A stretch of 64,000 nucleotides of DNA from Acidobacteriota bacterium (GCA_017883185.1 JADGOB010000001.1:37797-101796), one strand, 5' to 3'. Counted from the first letter of the stretch, positions 36,086 to 47,218 are shown. Program-made: numbers and translations. Notes: generated from the sequence alone by a model not told the origin.

Positions 36086-36583
36086 GTGAGCGACCGCTGG
36101 TTGGCCATCGGGCCGGAGACATTGGATGTGGCCGAGTTGATCAGGCTCGTGTCTGGAGACGAGCCAGGCGAGCCGCCTGCCGGGCACGGCGCCATCGTCA
36201 CGTTCATCGGAACGGTCAGGGGCGAAAACCAGGGCCGGAAGGTCGTCCGGCTCGAATACGAAGCCTACGAACCGCTCGCGCTCCGAGCCTTCGGGGTCAT
36301 CGCCGACGAAGTGAGGAACCGCTGGCCGTCCGCCCGCGTGGCGTTCCATCACCGGACCGGCTCGCTGGCACTGGGCGAGGCGAGCGTGATGGTCGTGGCG
36401 GCGTCGCCGCATCGCGCGGAGGCGTTTTCCGCCTGCCGCTACGTCATCGAGCGCGTCAAGCAAATCGCGCCCGTGTGGAAGCGCGAGTTCTTTGAAGGCG
36501 GCGACGTGTGGATTGAAGGGGCGGCGGCCGACGCGTCGGACGAGGCCTCAAGCGAGGAAGCGTACCGCCGCGCATGCGAATAA
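36086..36583 (+). CDS. moaE: Molybdopterin synthase catalytic subunit MoaE
   Basis: GAIVTFIGTVRGENQGRKVVRLEYEAYEPLALRAF...FHHRTGSLALGEASVMVVAASPHRAEAFSACRYVIERVKQIAPVWKREFFEGGDVWIEG. Confidence 0.95.
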   Translation: MSDRWLAIGPETLDVAELIRLVSGDEPGEPPAGHGAIVTFIGTVRGENQGRKVVRLEYEAYEPLALRAFGVIADEVRNRWPSARVAFHHRTGSLALGEASVMVVAASPHRAEAFSACRYVIERVKQIAPVWKREFFEGGDVWIEGAAADASDEASSEEAYRRACE

Positions 36584-36819
36584 CGATCCGGCTGTTCGGA
36601 AGACTGCACGACCTGGCTGGGGCCACCGAGCTGGTGCGCGAACTGGCGGGCGCAGCCACGGTGGCAACCGCGTGGACGGTGCTGGCGGAGGAGTTCCCCG
36701 CCATCGCCCCGTACGCGCGCTCGGTGTCGGCCGCGGTCAACGCCGATTTTGCGAAGATGACGACGCCGCTCGCCGACGGCGACGAGGTGGCATTTCTGCC
36801 GCCGGTCTCGGGAGGATAG
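36574..36819 (+). CDS. moaD: Molybdopterin synthase sulfur carrier subunit MoaD
   Basis: Ubiquitin-like fold, C-terminal ...[16 protein letters not shown]. Confidence 0.9.
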   Translation: MRITIRLFGRLHDLAGATELVRELAGAATVATAWTVLAEEFPAIAPYARSVSAAVNADFAKMTTPLADGDEVAFLPPVSGG

Positions 36820-36850
36820 AGGCCACCCATGCATCGCCCAGAGCACGCTC

Positions 36851-37921
<1,071 letters not shown>

Positions 37922-38012
37922 CACCCCGTCGCTGCCTTCGTCGCTGCGGGACGTTGTCAGGGCAGCGCGCGCGCGGCTGGTCGCGTCGGGCATCGACGCG
38001 AACGAAGCCGCG

Positions 38013-38879
38013 ATGGACGCCGCGCTCCTCGCCCGCCGCGTGCTCGGGTGGGAGCTCGCCCGGTTCATTGCGCACGAAACCGAGGCGGCGCCCGCCGGTT
38101 TCCTGCCGTCGTACGAATCGCTCCTTGCCCGGCGCGAGCGCCGCGAACCAGTGTCCAGCATCACCGGTCGGCGGGAGTTCTGGGGCCTCGAGTTCGAGGT
38201 CACGCGGGATGTCCTCGCGCCACGCCCGGAAACCGAGCTGATTCTCGAAGAAGCGATCGCCTGCATAACCCGATCGAGCCGACAATCATCATTTCTTTTC
38301 CCCGAGGTCGAAGACTTCGCGCATGAGGGACTGTTCCCGCCGGCACCGGGCGGCGCGGGCGCGGCGGTCGAACCCGTCCCGATTATCGTCGACGCCGGCA
38401 CGGGCAGCGGCTGCCTCGCCGTATGCCTCGCACGCGAGTTTCCCTGGAGCAGGGTGATTGCCACGGACCTGTCGGCCCCGGCACTGGAAGTGGCGGCCCG
38501 CAACGCGCATCGCCACGGCGTCGCCGGGCGGATCGAGTTCGTCCGCACGTCGCTCCTCGACGGCGTGGCTTACCCTGCGACGCTCATCGTCTCGAATCCG
38601 CCGTATGTTCCGGCCGGGGACCTCCCCGCGCTCCCACCAGAAGTGCGCGAGTGGGAGCCCACGGAGGCACTCGACGGCGGGGCGGACGGCCTCGACCTGG
38701 TCCGTGCGCTGCTCGAGTCGGCACCGCTGGTGCTCGCACCCGGCGGCTGGCTTATCATGGAGTTTGGCTACGGCCAGGAAGACGACGTGCGAGCATTGCT
38801 GCGAAGGTCCCCTCTGCACCTGGTTGGCATCAGGAAAGACCTGCAACAGATCCCGCGCACGCTGGTCGCGAGGTCCTGA
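38013..38879 (+). CDS. prmC: Release factor glutamine methyltransferase PrmC; true start probably upstream (coding sense extends to ~37914, no ATG/GTG/TTG there)
   Basis: RREFWGLEFEVTRDVLAPRPETELILEEA...IIVDAGTGSGCLAVCLA...LIVSNPPYVP (NPPY); follows prfA. Confidence 0.9.
   Translation: MDAALLARRVLGWELARFIAHETEAAPAGFLPSYESLLARRERREPVSSITGRREFWGLEFEVTRDVLAPRPETELILEEAIACITRSSRQSSFLFPEVEDFAHEGLFPPAPGGAGAAVEPVPIIVDAGTGSGCLAVCLAREFPWSRVIATDLSAPALEVAARNAHRHGVAGRIEFVRTSLLDGVAYPATLIVSNPPYVPAGDLPALPPEVREWEPTEALDGGADGLDLVRALLESAPLVLAPGGWLIMEFGYGQEDDVRALLRRSPLHLVGIRKDLQQIPRTLVARS
38292..38332 (+). repeat. 41-bp dispersed repeat inside prmC
   Basis: TTTCTTTTCCCCGAGGTCGAAGACTTCGCGCATGAGGGACT; 37/41 match to 42274..42314 by eye. 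Confidence 0.8.
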
Positions 38880-38886
38880 CATCACC

Positions 38887-38911
38887 AGACATCTTCCAGG
38901 GCTGAGATCGT
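38887..38911 (+). repeat. Half-copy of the 67-bp dispersed element
   Basis: AGACATCTTCCAGGGCTGAGATCGT, identical to the first 25 bp of copy A (reverse complement). Confidence 0.75.
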
Positions 38912-38917
38912 CACAGT

Positions 38918-39265
38918 ATGTCCACCACCTGTCTCTTCTGTCGCATCATCGCGGGTGAAATACCCGGGCGATTCCTGTACCAGGACGAGCGGTTCGTCGT
39001 GCTGCAGGACGTCAATCCCCAGGCGCCGCTGCACGCGCTCGTGATCCCGCGCAAGCACGTGGCGACGCTCAACGACCTGTTGCCGGAAGACGACGGGCTG
39101 GTGGGAGAGATGTTCAGGCGTGCGGCGCTCGTGGCGCGCGAGCACGGTGTGGCCGACAGCGGATACCGCACGGTGTTCAACTGCAACCGAGAGGCAGGCC
39201 AGACGGTGTTCCACATCCACCTGCACCTGCTGGGAGGCCGCCCGCTGGCCTGGCCGCCAGGCTAG
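38918..39265 (+). CDS. HIT family protein
   Basis: CLFCRIIAGEIPGRFLYQDERFVVLQDVNPQAPLHALVIPRKHV...QTVFHIHLHLLGGRPLAWPPG. Confidence 0.94.
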   Translation: MSTTCLFCRIIAGEIPGRFLYQDERFVVLQDVNPQAPLHALVIPRKHVATLNDLLPEDDGLVGEMFRRAALVAREHGVADSGYRTVFNCNREAGQTVFHIHLHLLGGRPLAWPPG

Positions 39266-39330
39266 ACATCTTCCAGGGCTGGGATCGTAACGGTTGAAGC
39301 ACGTTTCTCTGGGGCCCCTGGAATCTGTCT
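39264..39330 (+). repeat. 67-bp dispersed palindromic element, copy B
   Basis: AGACATCTTCCAGGGCTGGGATCGTAACGGTTGAAGCACGTTTCTCTGGGGCCCCTGGAATCTGTCT. Confidence 0.8.
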
Positions 39331-39360
39331 CGAGCGCGGCCGATGGCCCACCGGCCGGCC

Positions 39361-40182
39361 CTACGGGCGTGTCAGCAGGTACCTTCCGCAGCGGTTCACC
39401 CGGTCGAGGACGAAGTCCACGACCCGGTAGCCCCGCGGGAGATACGTGGTGAAGATTTCGCGGGTCGCCGCTCGCCAGGCCCTGGCGAGCGGGAGACTGC
39501 GCTGCTGCATCTCCGTGAAGCCGACGGGGATGGTCACCGCCAGCCGCGCCGCGTCGAGCGACAGTTCGTGGCCGCCCGGCGCCAGCCACTCACCGTCCTC
39601 GCGAACGCGGTTCACCGGCCTCACATCGTTCTCGTCCCGCCGACCGGCGTCCCCGCGAGCCACCCCGTCCAACCGCTCCACGACACGGTCCGAGCGCAGC
39701 CACCACTCCGCAATGAGCCGATCCGTCGGCGTGCCCCGGTGCAGGTCGCTGGTCGATTCCGGGTACGCGTCGAGGTGGTACTCGCGGGCGGTGGTCCCGA
39801 GTTTCGCGAAGTTGAAATGGGCGTTGAGCGCCTGGAGCGGATCGTAGGTCCACGCGATCAGGTCGAGGCCCGAGGCCATCACCAGCCGACGCTGTTCGAG
39901 CTTGATCTGCCATCCCAGGCCGGTGTTGCGGTAGTCGCGGACGACACCGAGCATGTGCGACCACTGGAACGGCTTCCCGTCCCTGAGCCCCGGCAGCGCG
40001 TAGGCGAAGCCCACCATCCGCCCGCCGTCGAAGGCCCCCGTCACGAGCCCCCCGATCCTGGCGGACACGAGCAACATCGTCACGGGCACGGAATCCTCGA
40101 TGCTCTCGTAGCCCCAGATCTCCTGCTCGAGCGCAAACACCCGCCGAAACTCGTCGGCCGTCGTCAATGCCCGGAGTTCCAT
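39361..40182 (-). CDS. GNAT-superfamily acetyltransferase-like protein
   Basis: MELRALTTADEFRRVFALEQEIWG...GGLVTGAFDGGRMVGFAYALPG...SHMLGVVRDYRNTGLGWQIKLEQRRLVMASGLDLIAWTYDPL. Confidence 0.8.
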   Translation of the reverse strand: MELRALTTADEFRRVFALEQEIWGYESIEDSVPVTMLLVSARIGGLVTGAFDGGRMVGFAYALPGLRDGKPFQWSHMLGVVRDYRNTGLGWQIKLEQRRLVMASGLDLIAWTYDPLQALNAHFNFAKLGTTAREYHLDAYPESTSDLHRGTPTDRLIAEWWLRSDRVVERLDGVARGDAGRRDENDVRPVNRVREDGEWLAPGGHELSLDAARLAVTIPVGFTEMQQRSLPLARAWRAATREIFTTYLPRGYRVVDFVLDRVNRCGRYLLTRP

Positions 40183-40206
40183 GCGCGCCTCCGCGTGTAC
40201 CCGTGC

Positions 40207-40914
40207 CTACAGCAGGGCCGGCAATTCGGAGAGGGTCGAGATGACTGGCACGCCGTGAGATCCCACCTCGCCGAGTTCGTCAACGCCAAGAGGGCCCCGC
40301 GCCGAGCGCCGAAGCAGCACGCCTCGCATACCGATCGTTCTGGCGCCCTCGATATCGTGCCTGTAGCTGTCGCCCACCATCACCGCTTCCTCAGGCGCCA
40401 CTGCGAGCAAGCGGAGCGCGGTGCGGAAGATGGAGGGGTGCGGCTTGTTGTAACCGTGCTCGCTCGATGAGACGGCCGCCGAGACCAGATCATCGAGCTC
40501 GAAGTGGCTCTGGAAAGACTCGAGCGAGCGGTGGGTGTTCGAGATCAGCCCGAGCAGGAACCCGCGGGCCCGAAGCGTCCGCAGTGCCGGGAGCACATCT
40601 TCGTAGAGCGAAAAATGGTGGCACGCCGCCCACTCCCGGTAGATCTCCGCCGCGCACGTATCAATCGCGGTCCCCGCCCCACCCATCCGCTCGATGATGT
40701 GCCGGATGTAGCGGATGAAGAACTGCGCGTCGTAGGCGTGGTCCTCGGATTCGTCCAGCAGGGCCGAAGCGCTGGCCACGGCTGCCTGGAACGTCCGAGG
40801 ATCGCAGTTCTCGATGCCATGCTTCGCGCAGAAATAGCGATACCCTTCGCCCTGGAACACCGGCCCAGGGTAGATCAGGGTGAAGTCCACGTCGAAGAAC
40901 ACCGCACGAATCAC
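40207..40914 (-). CDS. HAD-superfamily hydrolase
   Basis: MIRAVFFDVDFTLIYPG...FLLGLISNTHRSLE...VMVGDSYRHDIEGARTIGMRGVLLRR. Confidence 0.88.
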   Translation of the reverse strand: MIRAVFFDVDFTLIYPGPVFQGEGYRYFCAKHGIENCDPRTFQAAVASASALLDESEDHAYDAQFFIRYIRHIIERMGGAGTAIDTCAAEIYREWAACHHFSLYEDVLPALRTLRARGFLLGLISNTHRSLESFQSHFELDDLVSAAVSSSEHGYNKPHPSIFRTALRLLAVAPEEAVMVGDSYRHDIEGARTIGMRGVLLRRSARGPLGVDELGEVGSHGVPVISTLSELPALL

Positions 40915-40932
40915 GGGACCCTTCTCTGTATC

Positions 40933-42207
40933 CTACGACGCTCCATAGGGCCCTGCGATGGTAATCGTCGCCCGCTCTGGCACGAGGAAGCGTCGCGCGA
41001 GTTCGTTCGCCTGCTCCAGGGTGACCTCGTTCAGCAATCCCGGCAGCCGGACATCGTGGTCCATCCCCAGGCCGAACTGCTCGCACGACTGGAGGAATGT
41101 CGCGATGCCGGCGTTCGTCTCGAGGGTTCGCGGCATCGAGCCGATGAGGTATCGCCTGGACGCCGCCAATTCCTCTGCGGTCACACCATCGGCCGCCATC
41201 CGGCGGACTTCTTCGTCGATCGACGCGATGGCCCGATCGACATTGGCCGGGCTGACGCCCGCGCGGATGACGAGCGGCGCCTGCCCCACGTTCGGCTCGA
41301 AGGCGCTGAAGACATAGTACGCCATCCCCTGTCGCTCGCGGATGCTGTCCCCCAGGCGGCCTCCCAGCGCGTACTGCCCGAGCACGTTGTTCAGCAGGGA
41401 GAAGGCGTAGTACGACGGGTCCTGGCGCGAGATGGTGTTGAACCCGTAGGCGATATCGGCCTGCGCCTTGTTCATCATCGGGAACACGGCCGTCCGGCGT
41501 TCCTCCACCCGCGCCGGCGACGGTACCAGCAACGGGCTGGCCGGGTACCCGCGCCAGTCGCCGAACACCTTGCCCGACTCATCGACCGCCCGTGCCGCAT
41601 CGACGTCGCCCACACAGACGACGAGCAGCTCGGACGGGGTGAAGCGGTCGTGGTGCGCGCGTGACAGGACCGGGCGGTCGATCTGGTCCACCGTCTCGAT
41701 CGTCCCCTTCATGCGCCGGCCGTATGGATGTCCGTTCGGGTAGAGCAGCGCCAACTCTTCCTCGACCGCAACCATTGCCGGGTTGTCCTGGTCCTGCCGG
41801 ATGCTAGTGATGATCTCCCCGCGCCGCGTGGCGATCTCGCTCTCGGGCAGGCTCGGGTTCCTAACGACGTCGGCGATCAACGCGAGCATCGTCCCGAAAT
41901 CCTCGGCGAGGCAGGTGCAGGAAACGACAAGCGTGTGGCGCATCGCCGCGACGTTGAGCGAGACGCCCCGGCTGTCGAGCAATTCCGCAATCTCGTCGCC
42001 GCTCCGCGACTCGGTGCCGCGGTCGATGACGCGCGACAGGAAGTGAGCCACGCCCGGGATGTCCCGGGGATCGGTCGCCGTGCCCGCCGGTACCGACACG
42101 GCGATGGTAACGGCCGGCGTCGCGCCAGATTCCTTTGCGATCACCAGCGCGCCGTTCTCGAGACGCTTGCGGATGGGCGAGAGCCCCTGCTGCACTTCGA
42201 TCGTCAT
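40933..42207 (-). CDS. M16 peptidase family protein lacking the HxxEH motif
   Basis: KRLENGALVIAKESGATPAVTIAVSVPAGTATDPRDIPGVAHFLSRVIDRGT; HFLSR in place of HxxEH. Confidence 0.88.
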   Translation of the reverse strand: MTIEVQQGLSPIRKRLENGALVIAKESGATPAVTIAVSVPAGTATDPRDIPGVAHFLSRVIDRGTESRSGDEIAELLDSRGVSLNVAAMRHTLVVSCTCLAEDFGTMLALIADVVRNPSLPESEIATRRGEIITSIRQDQDNPAMVAVEEELALLYPNGHPYGRRMKGTIETVDQIDRPVLSRAHHDRFTPSELLVVCVGDVDAARAVDESGKVFGDWRGYPASPLLVPSPARVEERRTAVFPMMNKAQADIAYGFNTISRQDPSYYAFSLLNNVLGQYALGGRLGDSIRERQGMAYYVFSAFEPNVGQAPLVIRAGVSPANVDRAIASIDEEVRRMAADGVTAEELAASRRYLIGSMPRTLETNAGIATFLQSCEQFGLGMDHDVRLPGLLNEVTLEQANELARRFLVPERATITIAGPYGAS

Positions 42208-42273
42208 GTCTCCCCTCGTCCGAGCCGCACCGGGGCGGCCGCCACGCCCGTCAACCGACCGCTCGCACCACAA

Positions 42274-42314
42274 TTTCTTTCCCCCGACATCGAAGACTTC
42301 GCGCATAAGGGACT
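42274..42314 (+). repeat. 41-bp dispersed repeat, intergenic copy
   Basis: TTTCTTTCCCCCGACATCGAAGACTTCGCGCATAAGGGACT. Confidence 0.8.
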
Positions 42315-42316
42315 CA

Positions 42317-43669
42317 CTACCGGCCACTGACCGGGCCGCCGGAACTGGCCGCATCCGCTGGCAGGTGTTCGCCCTCTCCGATCGGCACCGGCTTGAACCA
42401 GCCGACCGTGCGGTTGGCCGGGCGGAGGATCCTGGCGGCGGCCTCCGCCACCTGGTTTTGCGTCACCTGCTGAATGCGATCGCCGACCGACAGGAAGAGA
42501 TCCACCGACGCGATCGTCTCGAAGAACCCGAGCTGGTGCGCGATGTTCGTCACGCTGTCGTTCTCGAACACCAGCCGCGCGCGCAGCTGGTTCCGCGCCT
42601 TGTCGAGTTCCTGGGATGTCACGCCCTCGCGCGCCACCCTGTCAATCTCGCTGAGCGCGGCGCGCTCCACGGCTTCAAGTGATGTGCCTTCCCGGGCCGT
42701 CACCGAAATCGTGTAGAGGTACGGGTCGGCCGTGGGGAGCAATCCCCCAGACACGGACGACGCAAGCCGCCCCTCGACGAGCGCGCGGTACAGGCGGGCG
42801 CTGCGCTGCGGCGGCGGCGTGCGGAAGCTCGCCCACAGGTTCAGTCCCTTTGCCCCTGTCAGGACGGAATCGATCAGCAGCAATGGGAAGAACCCCTCGC
42901 CGGTGGCCGCGGGCGCATGATACGCCACCTTCAGGTAAGCCGTGGTCCCTTCCTTCTCCACCACCACGCGGCGCTCGCCCAGCTGTGCCGGCTCGACGCT
43001 CAGCGTCCGCGTCGGGACGGCGCCGGGCGGGATGGCCCCGAAGTGGTGATTCGCCCGTCGGATAACGTCATCGGCATCGACGTCGCCGACGACGACCAGC
43101 GTGGCGTTGTTCGGGATGTAGTGGCGCCGGTAGTAGCTGTACAGATCGTCGCGCGTCATCCGCTGCAGGTCGCTCAGCCAACCGATCGTCGGGTGCCCGT
43201 AGGGATGCGCCTTGAATGCCGCCGCGTTCACTTCCATCTCGAGCAACTGGTCCGGGTCGTTCTCTCCGCCTTCGAGTTCGGAGATGATGACCGTCCGCTC
43301 GGATTCGCACTCGCCCGGTTCATACAGTCCGTTGGCCATCCGCTCCGCTTCGATGAAGAGCATCCGGTCGAGCGCGTCGCGGGTCGCGGTTTCGAGGTAG
43401 GTCGTCTGGTCGATCCAGGTGTACCCGTTCCAGCTGCCCCCGAACTCCTCGATGATCCCTTTCACCTTCTCCCGGGGGATGTTGGTGGTGCCCTTGAAGT
43501 TCATGTGTTCGACCCAATGCGAGACGCCCGTGCAGCCGGGCATCTCGTCCCTGGAGCCGACTTTGTACCAGCACCAGACCGAGGCGAGCGGGGCGATGTG
43601 GATTTCCTGGATGAGGATCTTCAGACCATTGTCGAGAAAGGCCGTGCGCGGGGCTGGAGCATGGCTCAT
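42317..43669 (-). CDS. M16 family zinc metallopeptidase (HxxEH present)
   Basis: TAFLDNGLKILIQEIHIAPLASVWCWYKVGSRDEMPGCTGVSHWVEHMNFKGT. Confidence 0.92.
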   Translation of the reverse strand: MSHAPAPRTAFLDNGLKILIQEIHIAPLASVWCWYKVGSRDEMPGCTGVSHWVEHMNFKGTTNIPREKVKGIIEEFGGSWNGYTWIDQTTYLETATRDALDRMLFIEAERMANGLYEPGECESERTVIISELEGGENDPDQLLEMEVNAAAFKAHPYGHPTIGWLSDLQRMTRDDLYSYYRRHYIPNNATLVVVGDVDADDVIRRANHHFGAIPPGAVPTRTLSVEPAQLGERRVVVEKEGTTAYLKVAYHAPAATGEGFFPLLLIDSVLTGAKGLNLWASFRTPPPQRSARLYRALVEGRLASSVSGGLLPTADPYLYTISVTAREGTSLEAVERAALSEIDRVAREGVTSQELDKARNQLRARLVFENDSVTNIAHQLGFFETIASVDLFLSVGDRIQQVTQNQVAEAAARILRPANRTVGWFKPVPIGEGEHLPADAASSGGPVSGR

Positions 43670-43786
43670 CGGCCCATTATAGATGGAGGCGCGACTGGCA
43701 ATCGCGCCTGCGTGTAAAATGAAAAGATCGACGCTCAACGCAGGAGACCGGCGAGCGACACGTGACACGAGGCACGAACAGAAACT

Positions 43787-46603
43787 ATGGCCGACTGGAA
43801 GGAAACGCTCAACCTCCCACAGACGGGGTTCCCCATGAAGGCGAACCTGCAGTCCGCGGAACCCAAGGCGATCGAACGCTGGGATGCCAGCGATTTGTAC
43901 GGCCGCATCCGGGAGCGGCGCCGAGGGGCTCCGAAGTTCACCTTCCACGACGGCCCTCCGTACGCCAACGGGCGTATCCACCTGGGGACCGCGTTCAACA
44001 AGATCCTCAAGGACTTCATCATTCGGTCGCGGACGATGGCGGGCTTCGACGCGCCATACGTGCCGGGCTGGGACTGCCACGGCCTGCCGATCGAGCTGAA
44101 GGTGGACCGCGAACTTGGCGCCCGCAAGCGGCAGATGACCGTCGGCGATTTCCGCCGCACCTGCCGGGCGTACGCCGCCAAGTTCGTGGACATCATGCGG
44201 ACCGACTTCAAGCGCCTCGGCGTCATGGGCGCCTGGGGCGACCCCTACCTGACGATGGACTACGGCTACCAGGCGACCATCGTCCGGGCGCTGGCGCGTT
44301 TCGTCGAACAGGGGATGGTCTACAAGGGCAAGAAGCCCGTCCACTGGTGCATCCACTGCCGCACGGCGCTGGCCGAAGCCGAAGTCGAGTACGAGAACCA
44401 CACGTCGCCGTCGATCTTCGTGGAGTTCCCGTTCACGGCCGGGGCGGCCGCGGAGCTGGGCAGCCGCGTGCCGGCGCTGGCGGGGCGCGACAACCTGTCG
44501 GTGCTGATCTGGACGACCACACCGTGGACCATTCCGTCCAACCTGGCCATCGCGTTCCACCCGGAGTTCACCTACGGCGCGTACCCGGTTGATGGCACGA
44601 CGGTCATCGTGGCGGAGGGTCTGTCCGCACGCGTCTCCAAGCAGGTGAAGCGCACGTTTGGTGAACCGGTGGCGCGCTTCTCCGGGCGCAAGCTCGAAGG
44701 ATTGCGCTTCCGTCACCCGCTCTACGACCGGGACTCAGTGGGCGTGCTGGCGACCTACGTCACGCTCGATCAGGGAACGGGTGCCGTTCACACGGCGCCG
44801 GGCCACGGCTCAGACGACTTCACGACCGGGGTGCAGTACGGTCTCGAGGTGTACGCCCCCGTGGGACCCGGCGGCCACTTCCTGGACGAAGTGGAGTTGT
44901 TCGCCGGGCAGCGCGTGTTCGACGCGAACCCGAAGATCGAGGAGGCGCTCGCCTCGCGCGGCCGACTATGGCACCGGGAGTCGTTCGAGCACTCGTACCC
45001 GCACTGCTGGCGCTGTCACCACCCGGTGATCTTTCTCGCCACCTCCCAGTGGTTCGTCGCGATGGACAGGACCGGCCTCCGCGAAAAGGCGATCGAGGCG
45101 GTTCGGCATGTCAAGTGGATCCCCGCGTGGGGCGAGGAACGGCTGACGCTGATGCTCGCCAACCGCCCCGACTGGTGCATCTCGCGCCAGCGGTCCTGGG
45201 GCGTCCCGATCCCCGCGGTTGACTGCGTGAAGTGCGGCGAAGCGATCCTCAGCACAGAGCTGGCCGAGCGCACCGCGGCGGTCTTTGCCGAACACGGTGC
45301 GGATGCGTGGTACGAGCGGCCGATCGAGGAGTTCCTGCCCGCTGGCCTCGCCTGCCCCAAGTGCGGCGGGCGCGAGTTCGAGCGCGAGCACGATATCCTC
45401 GACGTCTGGTTCGACTCGGGATCGAGCCATGAGGCGGTGCTGGGCCACAGCGAGGATCTGCCTTGGCCGGCGGACCTGTACATGGAGGGTTCGGACCAGT
45501 ATCGCGGCTGGTTCCAGAGCTCGCTGCTGGTGGGAATCGGCACGCGCGGGCAGGCGCCCTACCGCGCCGTGGTGACACACGGCTTCGTCGTGGACGAGCA
45601 GGGCCGGAAGATGTCGAAGTCGATCGGCAACACGATCGAGCCGCAGGAGGTCATCTCGAAAAGCGGCGCGGAGATCCTCCGCCTCTGGGCGTCGATGGTG
45701 GACTACCGGGAGGAGCTGCGGATCGGCCCGGAGATCCTGGCGCGCGTGGTGGAGGCCTACCTCAAGCTCCGCAACACGCTGCGCATCCTGGTCGCGAACC
45801 TCTACGACTTCACGCCGGAGAAAGACGCGCTGCCGGTCGATCAGCTCCACGAGCTGGATCGATTCGCGCTGGCACGCTACGCCGAAGTGGCGTCGCGGGT
45901 CATACGCGCCTACGACGAGTACGACTTCCCGGCGGTGCCGCAGGCCGTCAACAGCCTGATCACGGCCGACGTGAGCGCCTTCTACGTGGACGTGTCGAAG
46001 GACCGGCTCTACACGATGGCGCCGAAATCGACGGCCAGGCGTTCCGCGCAGACGGCGCTCTACACGATGGCGGACGGCCTGGCGCGGTTGATCGCGCCGA
46101 TCGTGCCGGTTACCGCGGACGAGCTGTGGCGGTTCCTGCCGGGGAAGCGCGAGGACTCGGTACACCTGGCGGACTTCCCATCCGGGCTCGATGCGCTGGT
46201 CGATCCGGCTCTCTCGGAACGCTGGCAGCGGCTGATGAAGCTGCGTGACGCCGTGAACATCGAGATCGAGAGGCTGCGCCAGGCAAAGGTGGTGGGCAAG
46301 TCGCTCGAGGCAAAAGTGGAGGTGCGTGCGACGGGCCGCCTCGCGACACTGCTGGAACGCTACCGCGACGACCTGCCGACGTTGTTCATCACGTCCGACG
46401 TCATCGTGGGCGGCGCGCCATCGGCGGGCGATGGCACCGTCTACAAGGAGTCGGACGACAGTTGGGCCACGATCGTCGTCTCGCGTGCCGACGGCGTGCG
46501 ATGCGACCGTTGCTGGCGCTATGTGCCGGCGGTCAGCGCCGACCCGGCAAGCCCGGGCCTGTGCCAACGGTGCGAGGGCGCCCTGGCCGAGGCACGGAGA
46601 TGA
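43787..46603 (+). CDS. ileS: Isoleucyl-tRNA synthetase
   Basis: FHDGPPYANGRIHLGTAFNKILKDFIIRSRTMAGFDAPYVPGWDCHGLPIE...DVWFDSGSSHEAV...GRKMSKSIGN; C-terminal zinc motif. Confidence 0.97.
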   Translation: MADWKETLNLPQTGFPMKANLQSAEPKAIERWDASDLYGRIRERRRGAPKFTFHDGPPYANGRIHLGTAFNKILKDFIIRSRTMAGFDAPYVPGWDCHGLPIELKVDRELGARKRQMTVGDFRRTCRAYAAKFVDIMRTDFKRLGVMGAWGDPYLTMDYGYQATIVRALARFVEQGMVYKGKKPVHWCIHCRTALAEAEVEYENHTSPSIFVEFPFTAGAAAELGSRVPALAGRDNLSVLIWTTTPWTIPSNLAIAFHPEFTYGAYPVDGTTVIVAEGLSARVSKQVKRTFGEPVARFSGRKLEGLRFRHPLYDRDSVGVLATYVTLDQGTGAVHTAPGHGSDDFTTGVQYGLEVYAPVGPGGHFLDEVELFAGQRVFDANPKIEEALASRGRLWHRESFEHSYPHCWRCHHPVIFLATSQWFVAMDRTGLREKAIEAVRHVKWIPAWGEERLTLMLANRPDWCISRQRSWGVPIPAVDCVKCGEAILSTELAERTAAVFAEHGADAWYERPIEEFLPAGLACPKCGGREFEREHDILDVWFDSGSSHEAVLGHSEDLPWPADLYMEGSDQYRGWFQSSLLVGIGTRGQAPYRAVVTHGFVVDEQGRKMSKSIGNTIEPQEVISKSGAEILRLWASMVDYREELRIGPEILARVVEAYLKLRNTLRILVANLYDFTPEKDALPVDQLHELDRFALARYAEVASRVIRAYDEYDFPAVPQAVNSLITADVSAFYVDVSKDRLYTMAPKSTARRSAQTALYTMADGLARLIAPIVPVTADELWRFLPGKREDSVHLADFPSGLDALVDPALSERWQRLMKLRDAVNIEIERLRQAKVVGKSLEAKVEVRATGRLATLLERYRDDLPTLFITSDVIVGGAPSAGDGTVYKESDDSWATIVVSRADGVRCDRCWRYVPAVSADPASPGLCQRCEGALAEARR

Positions 46604-47127
46604 CGGACCAGTCCCCGGTCCCCGTCACCTCTCCGAGACTGCCGGCCACCACGCTCTCCCTGGCCGGCGCTATCGTGTTGTTCGATCAGGTCACGAAGGC
46701 GCTGGTCCGGGCAGACGTGCCGCTGCACAGCAGCCGGACGCTGATCCCGGGCCTGCTGGACCTGACGCACGTGCAGAACAGCGGGGCGGCGTTTGGCATC
46801 CTGAACGCCGCCGACTTCCCGTACAAGGCAGCCGTGATTGCGCTCATCGCGACGGCGGCGCTGGTCAGTATCGCCTGGTTCGCGGCCGGGCTCTCGCCCA
46901 ACCAGCGGCTCGCGCGGCTGGGGCTCGCCCTGGTCCTCGGGGGCGCTGCCGGCAACCTGGTAGACCGGGTCACCGCGGGATACGTCGTGGACTTCGTGGA
47001 CGTCTACTGGCGCCAGTATCACTTCTGGGCGTTCAACGTGGCCGATTCCGCCATCACGATAGGCGTCGTCGGCATGATGCTCGACATGCTGGGCGTCGGG
47101 AATCGCCGTTCCACCACGACCGGGTAG
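46600..47127 (+). CDS. lspA: Lipoprotein signal peptidase
   Basis: LFDQVTKALVRADVPL...LTHVQNSGAAFGIL...LVLGGAAGNLVDRVTAGYVVDFVDVY...FNVADSAITIGV. Confidence 0.95.
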   Translation: MTDQSPVPVTSPRLPATTLSLAGAIVLFDQVTKALVRADVPLHSSRTLIPGLLDLTHVQNSGAAFGILNAADFPYKAAVIALIATAALVSIAWFAAGLSPNQRLARLGLALVLGGAAGNLVDRVTAGYVVDFVDVYWRQYHFWAFNVADSAITIGVVGMMLDMLGVGNRRSTTTG

Positions 47128-47218
47128 CAGCGCGCTGACGAGCGTATGCTGGACGGGACGATACAGCCTGGACCACGTAGAAACGGCGCCAGAGAGGCAC
47201 GGGTTGCCGGCCGCACAC

